Assembly: GCF_000276665.1 (NCBI RefSeq)
Contig: NW_004955447.1
Coordinates: 14,053,498-14,117,497 of the forward strand
Source: Chinchilla lanigera
Taxonomy: Eukaryota > Chordata > Mammalia > Rodentia > Chinchillidae
Reading direction: 5' to 3'
DNA: 64,000 nt
Shown here: piece after piece, positions 1-10,795 of the stretch
How positions within the stretch are numbered: position 1 is the stretch's first letter
Layout of the letters: every line of letters begins with the position of its first letter
Made by a program: the position numbers and the translations under genes
Notes under the pieces: generated by a model
Databases searched by the model: none
What the model was told of the DNA's origin: nothing
Seen by the model: the letters and a program-made list of their open reading frames with translations, nothing else

Positions 1-300
1 AGAGCAAGACAGCCCAGTGCTTTCTGAAAGTAAGTCAGTCATAGCACAGAGGTAGGCTGTGAGTGCCCAGGAGGGGACCCAGGCTTGTTGGGGGCTGAGG
101 AAAGCAAGGGATCAGTGAAGTGAGAATAGCTGGGTAGCAAAGGCTACATGGCGATAGCAGCGGCTCATATTCTGTATGCTAGGTGCACTGTGACCTAGTG
201 GAGCAGGTGGGTGGCAACAGCATGGGAAGATTGAGCTGTGATCATTCCTAGGGCTCAGGCAGCTGGGAGAAGATGGGGCTCAGACCTATTGAACGCTATT

Positions 301-705
301 GAGCCTTTAACAAGGACAGTCTGCCATTTGTGACAATATGCATGAACTTGGAGAACATTATGCTAAATGAAATAATTCAGGCCCCAAAACACATGATCTC
401 ACTCATGTGGAACTGAAAAAGGTCAAACCAATAGGACAAGGAGTAAAATGTGGTTGCCGGAGTCTGTGGTGGGATGTTGGTCTAAGGATACCAACTTCCA
501 GGAGGAGAAAGTTGAAGAGATCTTTTACATGTCAGGTGACTCTGATATATTGTATATTGGAAAATTGTTGAGAGATGTTAGGTGTTCTCACCACAAAGAA
601 AGTAAGTATGCTAAATAGCCTGATTTAGCTATTCCACAGTGTACACATATATCAAACACTATATTGTATACTACACTATATACCTTTCTTTTTGACTTGG
701 CAATT
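301..705 (+). repeat. L1 3' end fragment
   Basis: Contains the classic L1 3' UTR text: 'catgaacttggagaacatta', 'tgctaaatgaaataa', 'gtggttgccgg' and 'ttccacagtgtacacatat'. Positions 1-300 before it hold nothing recognised. Confidence 0.7.
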
Positions 706-715
706 AAAATAATTT

Positions 716-942
716 TTTTCAGTACTGGGAACTAAACTCGGGGCCTTTATACTGAGCTACATCCCTGCCTGTTTTTTCTGTTTGCTTGCTTTTTGTGGGG
801 TTTTTGGTCGGTTGGTTGGTTTTGGTTTTTTTAGACAGGGTCATGCGAGGTTGTTGAGATGCCCAGGCTGGGCTCGAATTTGTGATGTTCTTACCTTAGC
901 CACCAGAGTACTGGTAGGTGTGTGCTACCGTACCTGGCGCTA
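716..942 (-). repeat. ID remnant (716-776) and B1 (833-942)
   Basis: The ID remnant shows 'cagtactgggaactaaactc' and 'tgagctacatccctgcc'. The old B1 lacks clear internal duplication. The T/G-rich spacer between them is the remains of A-tails. Confidence 0.65.
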
Positions 943-1194
943 AAATAAATTCCGAAAAAGGAAAGCAGATGTGCGCAGGAAGTTTGCAGAGCCCTCAGTG
1001 GCTTCAGGGCTGTCTAGCGTGGGAGCGCTGGAGCCAGGCACTGGATCTGCGCTCTTAGAAACCAGCTGGCCGCCCTTAGCGGAGTAGACTGGACCAGGGC
1101 AGGGTAACTCCGGACTCCACCAGGAGCTGCTGCCCTAGTCCCTGCAGGAGAGGCCTGGCCTGCTGCTTCCCCAAACCTCCGCGTTTCTCTCAGC

Positions 1195-1436
1195 ACTTCC
1201 GGGCACCGCCACATCTGCATCCGGGCACCGCCACATCCGGGTCCCACTCCGCCATGGCGGCTGGTGGGCTGGGAACCGGAGGCCTTACCCGAGACTGCTG
1301 GCAAGAGTGGCTGCTCATGGAAGTGCCCTGCTTACCGGCCTATGCTGCCTCCACATTACAGAAGCCGCTGGTCCACCGCAACCCACACCACTCTCCACAC
1401 TTTCACGTCGAAAAGGGGAAAAATGGCACACCCTGA
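1195..1436 (+). other. GC-rich segment with perfect-Kozak short ORF
   Basis: A 60-codon ORF starts at ATG 1254 in an ideal context (CCGCCATGG). It is preceded by a duplicated motif (TCCGGGCACCGCCACATC at 1198-1215 and 1219-1236) and by CTTCCGG, an ETS-like site common in housekeeping promoters. The product (MAAGGLGTGGLTRDCWQEWL...) is not recognised. It could be the 5' end of an old retrocopy of a housekeeping mRNA, an unannotated promoter with first exon, or chance. Confidence 0.3.
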
Positions 1437-2999
1437 GAGACTGCCCTGCCCCATAGCAATGCTTTTAAGAACTTTCTGCCCTATTCAAAGTTCTAGAACA
1501 GTGAGTGACACACTGGTTCTTTGTTATCAGTTTACCCAGTTTTAATCACTGCATTGTTGGAAAGATGTGAGCTGCGGGAAGCGCTTTACAAGAGCAGCAG
1601 CCTTGGAGAAGGGTCTTAAAGGACTTAAGTTCCTTTCTGAAGAAAGTAATCCAAAGAACAAGTTAATGTTCCTCCATAGTTTGGGAATTAGTTATTAAAT
1701 GGAAAATGCCTGACTAGTCTACAATTCTTCAAGGAGATAGAATTTAAAAGCCTGGAATTAAACAGCCAGAAGGCACATTTGGATTACATGCCAGGAAGAA
1801 TTTTCCAGTAAAACGGTCGAATACGCTAAGATGGTCACGTGGGAGTCGGGAGAGCTGAGCAATAACCTCAGGGAGCAGGGCAGCAGTGCGGGAGGATTTG
1901 ATAACTTCTCAGTCTGCACTGTAGGGCTCTCGGATGGAATGTGGAGCTGAGCAGACATTTACTGGCGTTCTTAAACATGCTTCCCACTCTGTCCCTGAAG
2001 CTTCCCCCGGGATCCACTGCAGACCTGCCTTGCAGAAGAAACTGCCTTACAAGGCGCCCTTTTGGGTGGCCCAGCAACAAGGCGTTCTTGGGTGGAGTCC
2101 AAGGCCCTCCCTGCGCTAAATCTTCCTCCAGTGGATAAGATCCTGCATTTCCTTTATTAAACTCCAGCTGCCTCTCATCTGGGCTTTTAATTGTAAGACA
2201 ACATCTTGCTCTTCTCAACTGCTAACAGGACCCCTGCGTTATTGATTGGCCACTGCTAAGCCAGAGTACACAAGGGTAACTTCTTTGGATAAGGGAGGGG
2301 TGGCGCAGTGGGAAGACTTGGAAAGGGAAGGGACTTAGATGTAAGTAAAGGCCACTCCCTCCCCCAGCAGTCCCTGAGGGAACAGCCAGGTCCAGAGGAA
2401 AAAGCTGGAGCTGATAATGTGGACAAACTGTCTTTTTCCTAAAACTGATGGGCTAAGGAGCTGAACTCTTGTTTTATCACAAATCGCACTGATGTCAAGT
2501 TGATGGGGCTCCTTTGAAAAAGCGAATGTGTTGACTGCCTTCAGCTTTCTACAAAGGAGTGCAGGGTGAGGTGAATTAGAAGTGGCTGGAGCTTCAGCCC
2601 CATCCCTTCCACACCCCCACACCCCCAGGCAGAAGGTTGTCAAGGAGAGGACACCAGGGAACCCAGGAAGTGCAGCTGTCCCCAGACCAGGCCACGGCTG
2701 CACAGAAGGTTTGCAGCTGAAAAATAAGAAAGGTTCAGACCAGGTAAAATAGACCTGCTGACTGAGTTCTGACAAAGCACCATTCATGTGGTGTGAAGTT
2801 ACCTGCAGTTAAGTGTGGATCAGGTCCAGGCCCAGGCCTAGGGGCCCAGTTCAAGGAGTTCGCCACTAGGAAAAAGCAACTCTCAGACTTTAGGGTAGTG
2901 TATATAATGCCTGAAGGTACTGCTCAGACTCCCTGCTTCACAGGATCATTGCAGAGGTCAGATTATGTAATAGGTCTGAGAGCACTGCATGAAGCCAAA

Positions 3000-3185
3000 G
3001 CCAGGTTGGTGACACACATATGTAGTCCCCCACATCTGGGAAGCTGAGGCAGGAAGTTCACAAATTCAAGCCCAGCGTGGCCAGTTTAATAGCTTAGCAA
3101 GACCCTGTCTCAAAACAAAGAAAAACAGATTGGTTATGTTGCTTCATGCAGAGGCCCTGGGTTCAATCCCTAGTGTCACAAAGGA
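3000..3185 (+). repeat. Old B1 (3000-3116) followed by ID-like unit (3126-3185)
   Basis: B1 without the internal duplication, ending 'gaccctgtctcaaaac', followed by an ID-like tail 'gaggccctgggttcaatccc'. The 3' half belongs to the duplicated block 3082-3305. Confidence 0.65.
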
Positions 3186-3305
3186 GAGAGGGAGGAATGG
3201 GAGAGGAAAGGACAGGACAAACTGTGCTGCAGCAGTAACTGTAAAGCATTCCTATCAGGAGCCCACAGACTCCTGGGGAAGACAGTGCCTTGGAGTGAGT
3301 GACAG
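3082..3305 (+). repeat. Duplicated block, copy A
   Basis: About 90% identical by hand alignment to 6047-6262. It holds the B1 3' end, the ID-like unit and ~120 bases of non-SINE sequence (including 'aaggagagagggaggaatgg' and 'cacagactcctggggaa'). Copy A keeps the upstream half of the B1, so it is likely the parent. Confidence 0.75.
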
Positions 3306-3624
3306 TGGTAGCTGACGATTGTGGAGTACGTTACAGGACTTTACAAAGGGCTCCAGTAGATGTTCCTTTCTTGCAGTTTAAAACCACCCTGAAAGGTGCA
3401 GTACAGGAAACTGTTTTCCCAAAAGGAAGCTGCAGGCCACATGTCACAGGGCACCTAGCCGCACATGTGCACTTAAGTCGAGGTATTTTGCTACAGCCTT
3501 GCTGTTCAGAATGTGCTACATAGACCTATAGTGTTGGCTCTCATAAAAATTTAAAACAAGCCAGACATGGTGGCACACAGCTATAATCTTAACACTCGGG
3601 AGGCTGAGGCAGGAGGATTGCTGT

Positions 3625-4373
3625 TGACATAGGGGAGAGAAACTCCCATCCTGCTAGATGTCCTGTAGGAGTTCATGTTCTCTAAACTTAAAGAATGAAT
3701 TCCAGGAACAACGGAGGTTAAGAGAAGATATTGACTGGGGAAAGAAAGCTTCTGTCAGAAACAGAAGGGGTCCCCAGTGGGTTGCCGAGGACCCTGCCTT
3801 TTCTGATGATTTTTATAGAGCAAAACCATGAAGTGAGGTGGGTCCAGGTTGGGAAAAAATAGGAAATCATAAGGTGAGCAGGAGATAGGACAAAACTATG
3901 GTCAGCCAACAAGAGTACAAGCATAGTTGCTCAGGTAATATTGATTAAATGGGGATGAAATGGGGGCGCAAGTCACATAGCAAGCAGGCATGAAATAGAA
4001 CAGGGGCTTTTCCTGAAGCGGGTGGGTCAGTGACTCTTCCCGGCTTTCCCAAGGTGATCCATACCTATTCACACTATCAGGGGCCAGGGGTTTAACTCAG
4101 TGGCACAGCACCTGCCGGGCAAGCATGAGGTCCTGGGTTTGATTCCTGGAACTGAAAAAAGAATATCAATCACTATGTTTATCCTTAGGAGAAATATGTG
4201 GGTACATTGGTTTGATCTTTTGTCTTGAGGTCTGGCCCTCTGTGGAGGTGTGTGTCTCCCCCACGGCTGCAACGTGTCCTGTCTTCTGCACTGGCTTCTT
4301 TGAGGGCTCAGCCCTGTCTGTCTGCCTCACAGACTGCCTATGACATTTCTGCCTAACTCAGCTGTCTGTAACA
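3625..4373 (+). mobile_element. Solo ERV-type LTR, copy 1 (inserted in B1)
   Basis: The element begins TG and ends ACA and is flanked by the perfect 4-base repeat CTGT (3621-3624 and 4374-4377), typical of class I ERVs. A TATA-like 'tttttatagag' lies inside. It carries a later ID SINE at 4080-4160. It is clearly related along its length to 42064-42706. No internal retroviral region follows, so it is a solo LTR. Confidence 0.8.
4080..4160 (+). repeat. ID SINE inside the LTR
   Basis: 'tttaactcagtggcacagca' through 'gattcctggaactg' with a short A-tail. It is absent from the second LTR copy at the equivalent place, so it arrived after LTR insertion. Confidence 0.85.
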
Positions 4374-4490
4374 CTGTGAGTTCAAGGACAGCTCTGGACA
4401 TATAGTGAATTCAAAGCCAATCTGAAACATAGTGATACCCTGTGTCAACCAACCAATCAGTCAAACTAAGTTCAAATAAAATAAAACTAA

Positions 4491-4604
4491 GGCCAGCTGT
4501 GGTGGCACACACCTGGAATCCCAGCTTTCTGGGACGCTGAAGCAGGAAGTTCCTGAGTTCAGGCCAGCCTGAGCAACTTAGCAAGATCCTGTCTCAAAAT
4601 TTAA
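4491..4604 (+). repeat. B1 without internal duplication
   Basis: 'ggccagctgtggtggcacac' to 'gatcctgtctcaaaa'. The interval 4605-5430 holds no repeat I recognise and no gene. Confidence 0.8.
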
Positions 4605-5429
4605 CAGGGGCTATGACACACCATCTAAACAGGTCAACAATAGCTCTTCCAGGGCACACAGAATAGAGACTCTGTATGATAACAAAGTTTAAGTCTTTCC
4701 TGAGGCACAGCCGTGGGCCTTACAATGAAACCATATTGTTTTGGGGGAGACATGTCCCCTAAGTGGATATGTTCGGAGCTCAGGATGGTGCAACTCTGTA
4801 CAGGCCTCTGAGAGCAGTCTAGCGTCAGGTTTCCTAGGGCCAGCCTGGAATCTCAGAGCCCTTGGCAGTGACTGTGGGGTGCTGGGGCTGAATATTGTCT
4901 CCAGGGAGACCTCTCGCAGTATAACGTCCGAGTGATCACCCTTTCTCTTTCACACATGGTTTAAACCTGAGTGCTGACCTTGACCTGTCGGAGCCTCTCC
5001 TCTCAGATCCATTTTCCCAGCCGAACAGTACTCAGCGTGAGTGGTCTCAGGTATGGTCTGCCGTAGGATGGGATTTGCATTCCAAGGGAGCTAAGCCTAG
5101 TACTAGAGGGCTGTGAGAACTCAGCAAGGCGTAATTCCTTTTGACTTTCTGAGAGGCGAAGAAAAAGCACTTTATTCCCCCAGGCAGAGGTGCAGCTGCC
5201 TCCAGTCACCTTGTTCTCTCCGAGCTTTCCAGGATCCCAGCGCTCCCCCCAGCCTGCTTTCTGTCCGAGGTTTTGTTTGCATCAGATTCACCGGCCGCGG
5301 TCAAGGGTAGCATTGGGAAACCAGCTGGGACATCTGTTCTGCTCTCTTCTGGCCTGACCCCAAGCAAGGAAGGAAAATTTATCTCCTGATACTTCCCAGA
5401 GGTTTTGGAAGAGGCCACCCACAACCGAA

Positions 5430-5990
5430 ACTTCAGCAATGTGTGAGGGGAGCCGGAGCCCCCTCCTTCTCCTGCTCCTCCTCCTTTTCCTTCTCCCTGG
5501 GAGCTTTCAGGACTCTGCTGGGGCTCGGGAGGGAACTTTAGTCTCAGCCTCAGCAGTTACCGCAGCTTTGGCTTCCAGGGACCCCGTCAGGAGCCTTGGT
5601 GTTCCAAGGGAATCCGAGCCTGAGAGGCGAGCAGCCGCGCAGCCGAGCCACTCCTTGGAGAGGCCCGGCCCGGCTGAGGGCACACTGACCGCGGGCAGAC
5701 ACCTGACAGGCAGGGGTCGGGGCTGAGAGCCGGGCTGGAGACTGACCTGACTCGGCCCCTTTCGCACCGTGAGCCTCCGGCCCACCGCACGCAGAAGCGG
5801 CTGGGCAGAGGGGGTGTCGGCGGCACCCGCTTCCTCCGCCCAGCTCCCCGCTTTTCCCTCCATCCACTCTGCTTGGGCTCGCGTTGTGTGCCGCCTCTCT
5901 TTCCTGTCCAGCCGTGCACAAAGGGCTGTCCTTTCTCCACCGAAGCCCTGTCTTAGGCGGCTGCAGCTGCGGACATGGTGAGCCCTGCGC
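5430..5990 (+). other. CpG-rich patch with signal-peptide-like ORF
   Basis: ATG at 5439 opens a 95-codon frame starting MCEGSRSPLLLLLLLLFLLP, which has the shape of a secretory signal. The leucine run is encoded by a CTC/CTT-rich pyrimidine tract, so it may be a composition effect. No cysteine-rich IGFBP motif follows, so this is not IGFBP7 exon 1. The stretch is GC-rich with many CpGs. A donor-like ATG|GTGAGC occurs near 5976. It could be an alternative first exon or an unused patch. Confidence 0.25.
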
Positions 5991-6046
5991 AGTGCACCCC
6001 AGACTCGGCTCTTCCGGGGACCCCCGGGGCAGCTTGGGAGTCCGGG

Positions 6047-6262
6047 CAGTTTAGTAGCTTAGCAAGACGCTGTCTCAAAACAAAAACAGGTTGGTTATGT
6101 TGCTTCATGCAGAGGCCCTGAGTTCAATCCCTGGTGCCACAAAGGAGAGAGGGAGGAATGGGAGAGGAAAGGACGGGGCAAACCACTGCAGCAGTAAGTG
6201 TAAGGCATTCCTGTGAGGAGCCCACAGACTCCTGGGGAAAATCGTGCCTTGGAGTAGGGGGC
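6047..6262 (+). repeat. Duplicated block, copy B
   Basis: Starts abruptly in the middle of the B1 3' part, directly after GC-rich sequence, and lacks the upstream B1 half. It is in the same orientation as copy A, about 3 kb away. Confidence 0.75.
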
Positions 6263-6509
6263 AGTGCAGAGCACTTCATAGAGCTTCACAGAGTGCCCAC
6301 GGTCGCTTCATGCAGCAGGCAGCTAGCGGTCTGGCTGCTTCCTATCTCTTTGGATATTTCGAGTCTCTTATATAAAGTCAAAATATGTTTGCATCTGTCA
6401 GTACTGATGGTATTTTTAAAAGCTTGAGTATCACTTTAGGAAAAATATTCCCCTAAAGGTACACGATCTAATCTTTTTTTTGGCGGAGGGGGAGGAGGGG
6501 TGTGTGCGT

Positions 6510-6820
6510 TTTGAGACAAGGTTTTGCTGTGTAGTCCAGGCTGACATTGAACTCGCTATGTAGTCCAGGCTGGCCTCACACTCAATGGCAGTCTTATTGC
6601 CTCAGCCTCCGGAGTGCCGAGATGACAGGTATGCACCACTACACCCAGCTTCCATTCTTTTGTTTTGTTTTTCGTCTTTCTGAGATAGGGTCTCACTGTG
6701 CAGTTCAGGCTGGCCTTGAACTCACTTTGTAGCCCAGGCTGGTCTTGAACTCCCAATGATCCTCCTGCCTCAGCCTCCTGAGTGCTGGGATTACAGGCAC
6801 AGGGCACCACGCCCAGCCTG
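6510..6820 (-). repeat. Two B1 copies, head to tail (6510-6655, 6678-6820)
   Basis: Both show the inverted B1 text ('gcctcagcctcctgagtgctgggattacag'-like) and the internal duplication ('ggctggccttgaactcact' followed by 'agcccaggctgg'). Confidence 0.85.
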
Positions 6821-7027
6821 CTTCCAGTCTTTCAGTTATTTCTCTAAAGCAAATGTTCCTTGAGCCTGTGGCAGTGGGAGCGAACCCATAGCCGCAGTGT
6901 GTGCCACAGTGGTCGTCCCTGAAAGCTCTCGGAGGTTTGCTGTCCCTGGGCTGAGGTTTCTGTGCTGCTCACCGTTGACTCCTCGGTGTCAGGCAGTGCT
7001 TGGGATGCGGGAGGTGCTGAACACACA

Positions 7028-7059
7028 CTTGGTGAGTGAGTGAGTGAGTGAGTGAGTGA
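7028..7059 (+). repeat. (GTGA)n microsatellite
   Basis: About eight GTGA/GAGT units in a row. Confidence 0.9.
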
Positions 7060-7287
7060 TGAAGCGCAGATCCATCGAGCGCGCGCTGTTGGAAAGGGAG
7101 GCTGCTCGCCGACGGGCGCTCGCCTTTAGAGAGTGGGGCTCCTCCTGTCCTCGTCGCCTCTCTGAAATCTCTCACAGTGGCTCACCCTGCCTGGAGGAGA
7201 ACCTCGTGCTGCACCTGAACCTTTTGGATTGGGTTTTACTCAGACTGTCCCTTATAATTACTTTCTACTCTCAAAAAACTCTGAGAC

Positions 7288-7432
7288 TTCCGGGCATGGT
7301 GGAGCTTAAGTTCAAGGCCAGCCTGGGCAACATAGCGAGACCCTGTCTCAAAAATCATGAAGGGCTGGAGAAATAGCTCAGTGTAGCACCCTGGCCTAGG
7401 TTGTGGAACCCCTGGATTCAATCTCTGGTGCC
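7288..7432 (+). repeat. Truncated B1 (7288-7358) plus ID (7362-7432)
   Basis: The B1 has lost its middle part (left end joined to 'aagttcaaggccagcctggg'). The ID follows directly ('gggctggagaaatagctcag'). Confidence 0.75.
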
Positions 7433-7524
7433 AACAAACAACAGAACTCTGAGACTGAGAGCAGTGTGCTGTTCTATTTTACCATTTTCCCCTAACTTTC
7501 CCACGCAGTGAGTATGCCACTCTA

Positions 7525-7610
7525 CCACTGCCACTGGCTGTGTGATCTTGAGAAATTAACTGACCTCTCTGAGCATCAGTTTTCTTGCGTGAAGTATGCG
7601 ACTGACTTAC
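7525..7610 (+). repeat. MIR core
   Basis: 'ctgtgtgatcttgagaaatt' plus 'acctctctgagcatcagttt' is the MIR core sequence. Confidence 0.65.
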
Positions 7611-7734
7611 AAGGTGCATGTGGGAGTTGCATGCGTGTGTATTTTAAATGCATGACACAGCGTTTGACCCATAACTGATCATCAGTAATTCGTCTACTCA
7701 TCTGCCTTTGCCTCCAGTTGAGCAGCAGCAGCAG

Positions 7735-8020
7735 AAAGCACGAGTGCGGTGCAGTCTCGTTATCTGCAGTAGTTCTGTTCTGGGAGGGCTGAGTGAATGA
7801 ACACCGAACCACCGCTCCCAGGGGCGCTGTGTGGTTGGGATCCCAGAGCCTCTGATCACACTGATCAACCCGTCAGGACATAACTTGCTTTAAAGACCTC
7901 TTATTTAATCTGTGCTGAGCTCACAGCCAGCGACACAATAACCCACGCCTGGATGCAGCCCTCAGACCCATTTCCCTAACACACGTCCCTATGGGCTGTT
8001 GGTTCTTTGGGGGATGCGAG
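7735..8020 (+). mobile_element. Old MER-type DNA transposon fragment (tentative)
   Basis: The text 'gaatgaacaccgaaccaccg' to 'cacaataacccacgcctgg' resembles an ancient mammalian interspersed repeat remembered from primates. The exact family is not certain. Confidence 0.35.
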
Positions 8021-8390
8021 CCAGCTCCTGGCAGTGGGGTGCGGGGGGCAGTTTAAACAGCTAAGTCACCAAGAGAAAGCACAGAAATACACAAAAGAAA
8101 GAAGTGGTGCTGAACAGGTTGTAAGGGACAGTTCGTGCCTGGCTGTGCTCTGAGCCGTCGAGAGTTCCTCGCTGTGCGGGAGCCCATCTGGGAGTCATGA
8201 TCTGGGAGTCACGAGTAAGTTTCAATAAGTAGGGGGGTTGCGGGTGCAAATCTGCAGTGAGAGCCAGCTGTATTGGAAGTGGCCGAGAGAAGAACTGTAC
8301 GCCTTGGGGATGTGCCAGGGATTTGGAGGGCAGAACCTGCATCTGCATAGCCAGAGTTTGGACCAGGCTGGTGTTCAGGAAGTAATCATT

Positions 8391-8515
8391 GCGGGGCATG
8401 GTGGCACTCGCCCATAATCCCAGAACTCAGGAGGCTGAGGCGGGAGGCGAACGCCACCACGAGTTCAAGGCCAACCTGAACTACATGGTCAGACCCTGTC
8501 TCAAAACACAAAAAA
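8391..8515 (+). repeat. B1 SINE with purine-rich tail
   Basis: 'gcggggcatggtggcactcg' to 'agaccctgtctcaaaac'. Its A-tail runs directly into the GGAA/GAAA microsatellite. Confidence 0.85.
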
Positions 8516-8599
8516 AGAAAGGGAGGGAGGGAGGGAGGGAAGGAAGGAAGGAAGGAAGGAAGGAAGGAAGGAAGGAAGGAAGAGAAAAGGAAAGGAAAA

Positions 8600-8647
<48 letters not shown>

Positions 8648-8668
8648 AAAAGAAAAGAAAGAAGAAAT
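8516..8668 (+). repeat. Pure purine tract (GGGA/GGAA/GAAA)n
   Basis: About 150 uninterrupted purines grown from the SINE A-tail: GGGA, then GGAA, then GAAA units. Able in principle to form triplex (H-) DNA. Confidence 0.95.
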
Positions 8669-8689
8669 AATTATTACACTGACTCTTGG

Positions 8690-9830
8690 TCCAGTTTAAC
8701 AAGTGCCTGTGCAATCTGTCTTGTGGCCAGTCTGTGACAAGCGGTTTTTGCCCTGCACCCCAGCAGACAGGACTCCCGTACTGCAAGGGGTTTCACAGGC
8801 TCTGGGAGTGGGGACCCCCCTGGCTTTCCTCTGTCCCTCTCACCAGCTCACTGAAGAAATAGGTCACCTTGGGTTTCAAAGACAGACCCACCCCCCCAGC
8901 CCTTCATTCGGTGCAGCTTCTGAAAAGGGAAAAAATGAACAATGATACATTTATGTTTGTGGCCTATGAATACATTATAATTTGATTACAAATTGTAAGA
9001 GCTTATAAATAATGTAGCCATAGCTAGATATATAGCATATGAAAGAATTGCTTATCACTTGGCCTAAGGTGACATTTGGGAGAGGCAGTGAGTGTTTGTT
9101 CAGAATTGAGCTAAGAAGAGAATATTGGTCCAAAAGTACTTTAAGATTGTGTTTTATAACCTTGGCAAATGCTAAGGAAAAAATAGACGGTAAATTCATA
9201 TCACTCTGCCTAGTTCCTGGCAAAAGGATAAAGCACAGTTTAAAATGCCAGTCGGTGCTATGACCTGTTGAGATCAAGAGCGCGCCATCTTCAGCAGTTC
9301 ATCGCCAGATGTTTCACTTTTTGCTCAAACCACGGTGGATTTTAGGTTCTAGATTTATACCTTTCTTGATTTCAGCTGCTGTGCCACTTCTGCATGTCCT
9401 GGGAATATAAACTAATTTAATTTCATTTTCACTAAAGATCTCTTTTGTTATTAAAAACTAACATTGTAGAAATTCATGGAATTCATTGAAATCAAAGGCT
9501 GTCATGGTTAATATTTTTACTGTATTCAACTTCCTATTTTTTATTTTTTCTAGTCTTTTTCATGTATGACATGATTATTTTCATCATGCTATTTTTATAT
9601 TTTTATGTCTTGTTTTCAATTTATAATGTTTTACTTAAAAGAAAATAGAAATTTTATAAGCATTGTAAATATACATAATCATTTAAATGAGCCATAACTT
9701 ACTTGAGTTTTCCTGTCATAAATAAGCCCTTAATTCACATCGTTAGACATAAAGGCGTCTGCATGTCCCGTTAGGATAGATTGCAAACTGGAGTTGCTGA
9801 CCCTATAATGCGAACCTTTCTTTCTTTCTT
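8690..9830. other. Gene-free, SINE-free unique sequence
   Basis: No exon or recognised repeat. AT-rich from about 9400. Confidence 0.5.
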
Positions 9831-9833
9831 TTT

Positions 9834-10150
9834 TTTTTTTTTTTCCGTTTTTCTCCAGTACCAGGAACCGAACTCACGACCTTGCGCTTGCCAGGCAGGT
9901 GCTTTGCTGCTGAGCTAAATCCCCAGCCCCTTTTTCTTTCTTTCTTTCTTTGGTCCTTGTGTGCGGGCACGTGTGTGGTATGAGGCTTGAACCCAGGGGC
10001 ACCCACATGCTCAGAAAGCATTCCACCACTGAACTACATTGCCGGCCTCCTTTTTTAGTTTGAGGGACAGGGTCTCACCAAGTCAGCGAGACTGGCCTCA
10101 GATTTGCAACCTTCTGCCTCATACTTCTGAGAAGCTGGGGTTACAGGCCT
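9834..10150 (-). repeat. ID (9834-9932), ID-like (9953-10050) and B1 (10060-10150)
   Basis: The first ID is young-looking ('gaactcacgaccttgcgctt', 'gagctaaatccccagcccc'). The second ID-like unit and the short B1 are older. Confidence 0.75.
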
Positions 10151-10214
10151 TAAATTTTTTGATACATATCGACACTGGTGATTCCGTTTTAAAAAATTAG
10201 CCTCTTCTACATCC

Positions 10215-10795
10215 AGGGAAAAAGGACTCTTCTCGGTTGTTTTTGGGTGTAAATCAGTACAGTCCTGGAGGAAATCAGTGTGGAAGTTCCTCAAAAAACT
10301 AAAAGTACCGCTATCGTTTGATCTAGCTCTACCACTCCTTGGTGTATTCCGAGAAGAATTAAGGTCAGCACACCGGGTACATCTGAGTGCCTGGGCTTAT
10401 CGCAGCACCATTCCCGGTAGCTGTGCTGCAGAAGCATGCCTGGGCAGAGAAGTGTACATACCGAACTTACGGCGCAGTGCTAGTCAGCCGTAAGGAAGAG
10501 CGAAGCCATGTCGCTGGCAGGAAGATAGAAGGAACTGGAGACCATGTTATGTTAAATGAACAAGCCGAAAACAAAGTCATCTTTTCTCTCATATGAGAAA
10601 TCTAGACAAAATAAATTTTAAAATTAAAAAAAAAGAATGACACAAAAGTACAAGGGATGCTATTAGAGAACAGGAGAATGGGGGAGGGGAGGAGAGGAAT
10701 GGGGAGATGATCAAGGTGCATTAGATGCGCGCACGCGTGTGCCAAAACAAACCCATGATTCCGTGCATCTAGCATGCACTAATAAAAAAGATTAG
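10215..10795 (+). repeat. L1 3' end (ORF2 end and 3' UTR)
   Basis: Old ORF2-end text ('gtggaagttcctcaaaaaac', 'gaactggagaccatgttatg', 'ttaaatgaacaagcc') followed by a 3' UTR ending 'atgcactaataaaaaag'. Open frames are broken. Confidence 0.75.

Larger units (their letters stand above)
3553..4446 (+). repeat. B1 SINE split by an LTR
   Basis: The left half is 3553-3624 (ending 'aggaggattgctgt') and the right half is 4374-4446 (starting 'ctgtgagttcaagg'). Removing the LTR and one CTGT copy restores a continuous B1. Confidence 0.85.

Noticed and set aside
5439..5726. IGFBP7 exon 1
   Set aside because: The hydrophobic start is suggestive, but the cysteine-rich IGFBP domain (CGPC and following motifs) is absent, so this is not exon 1.
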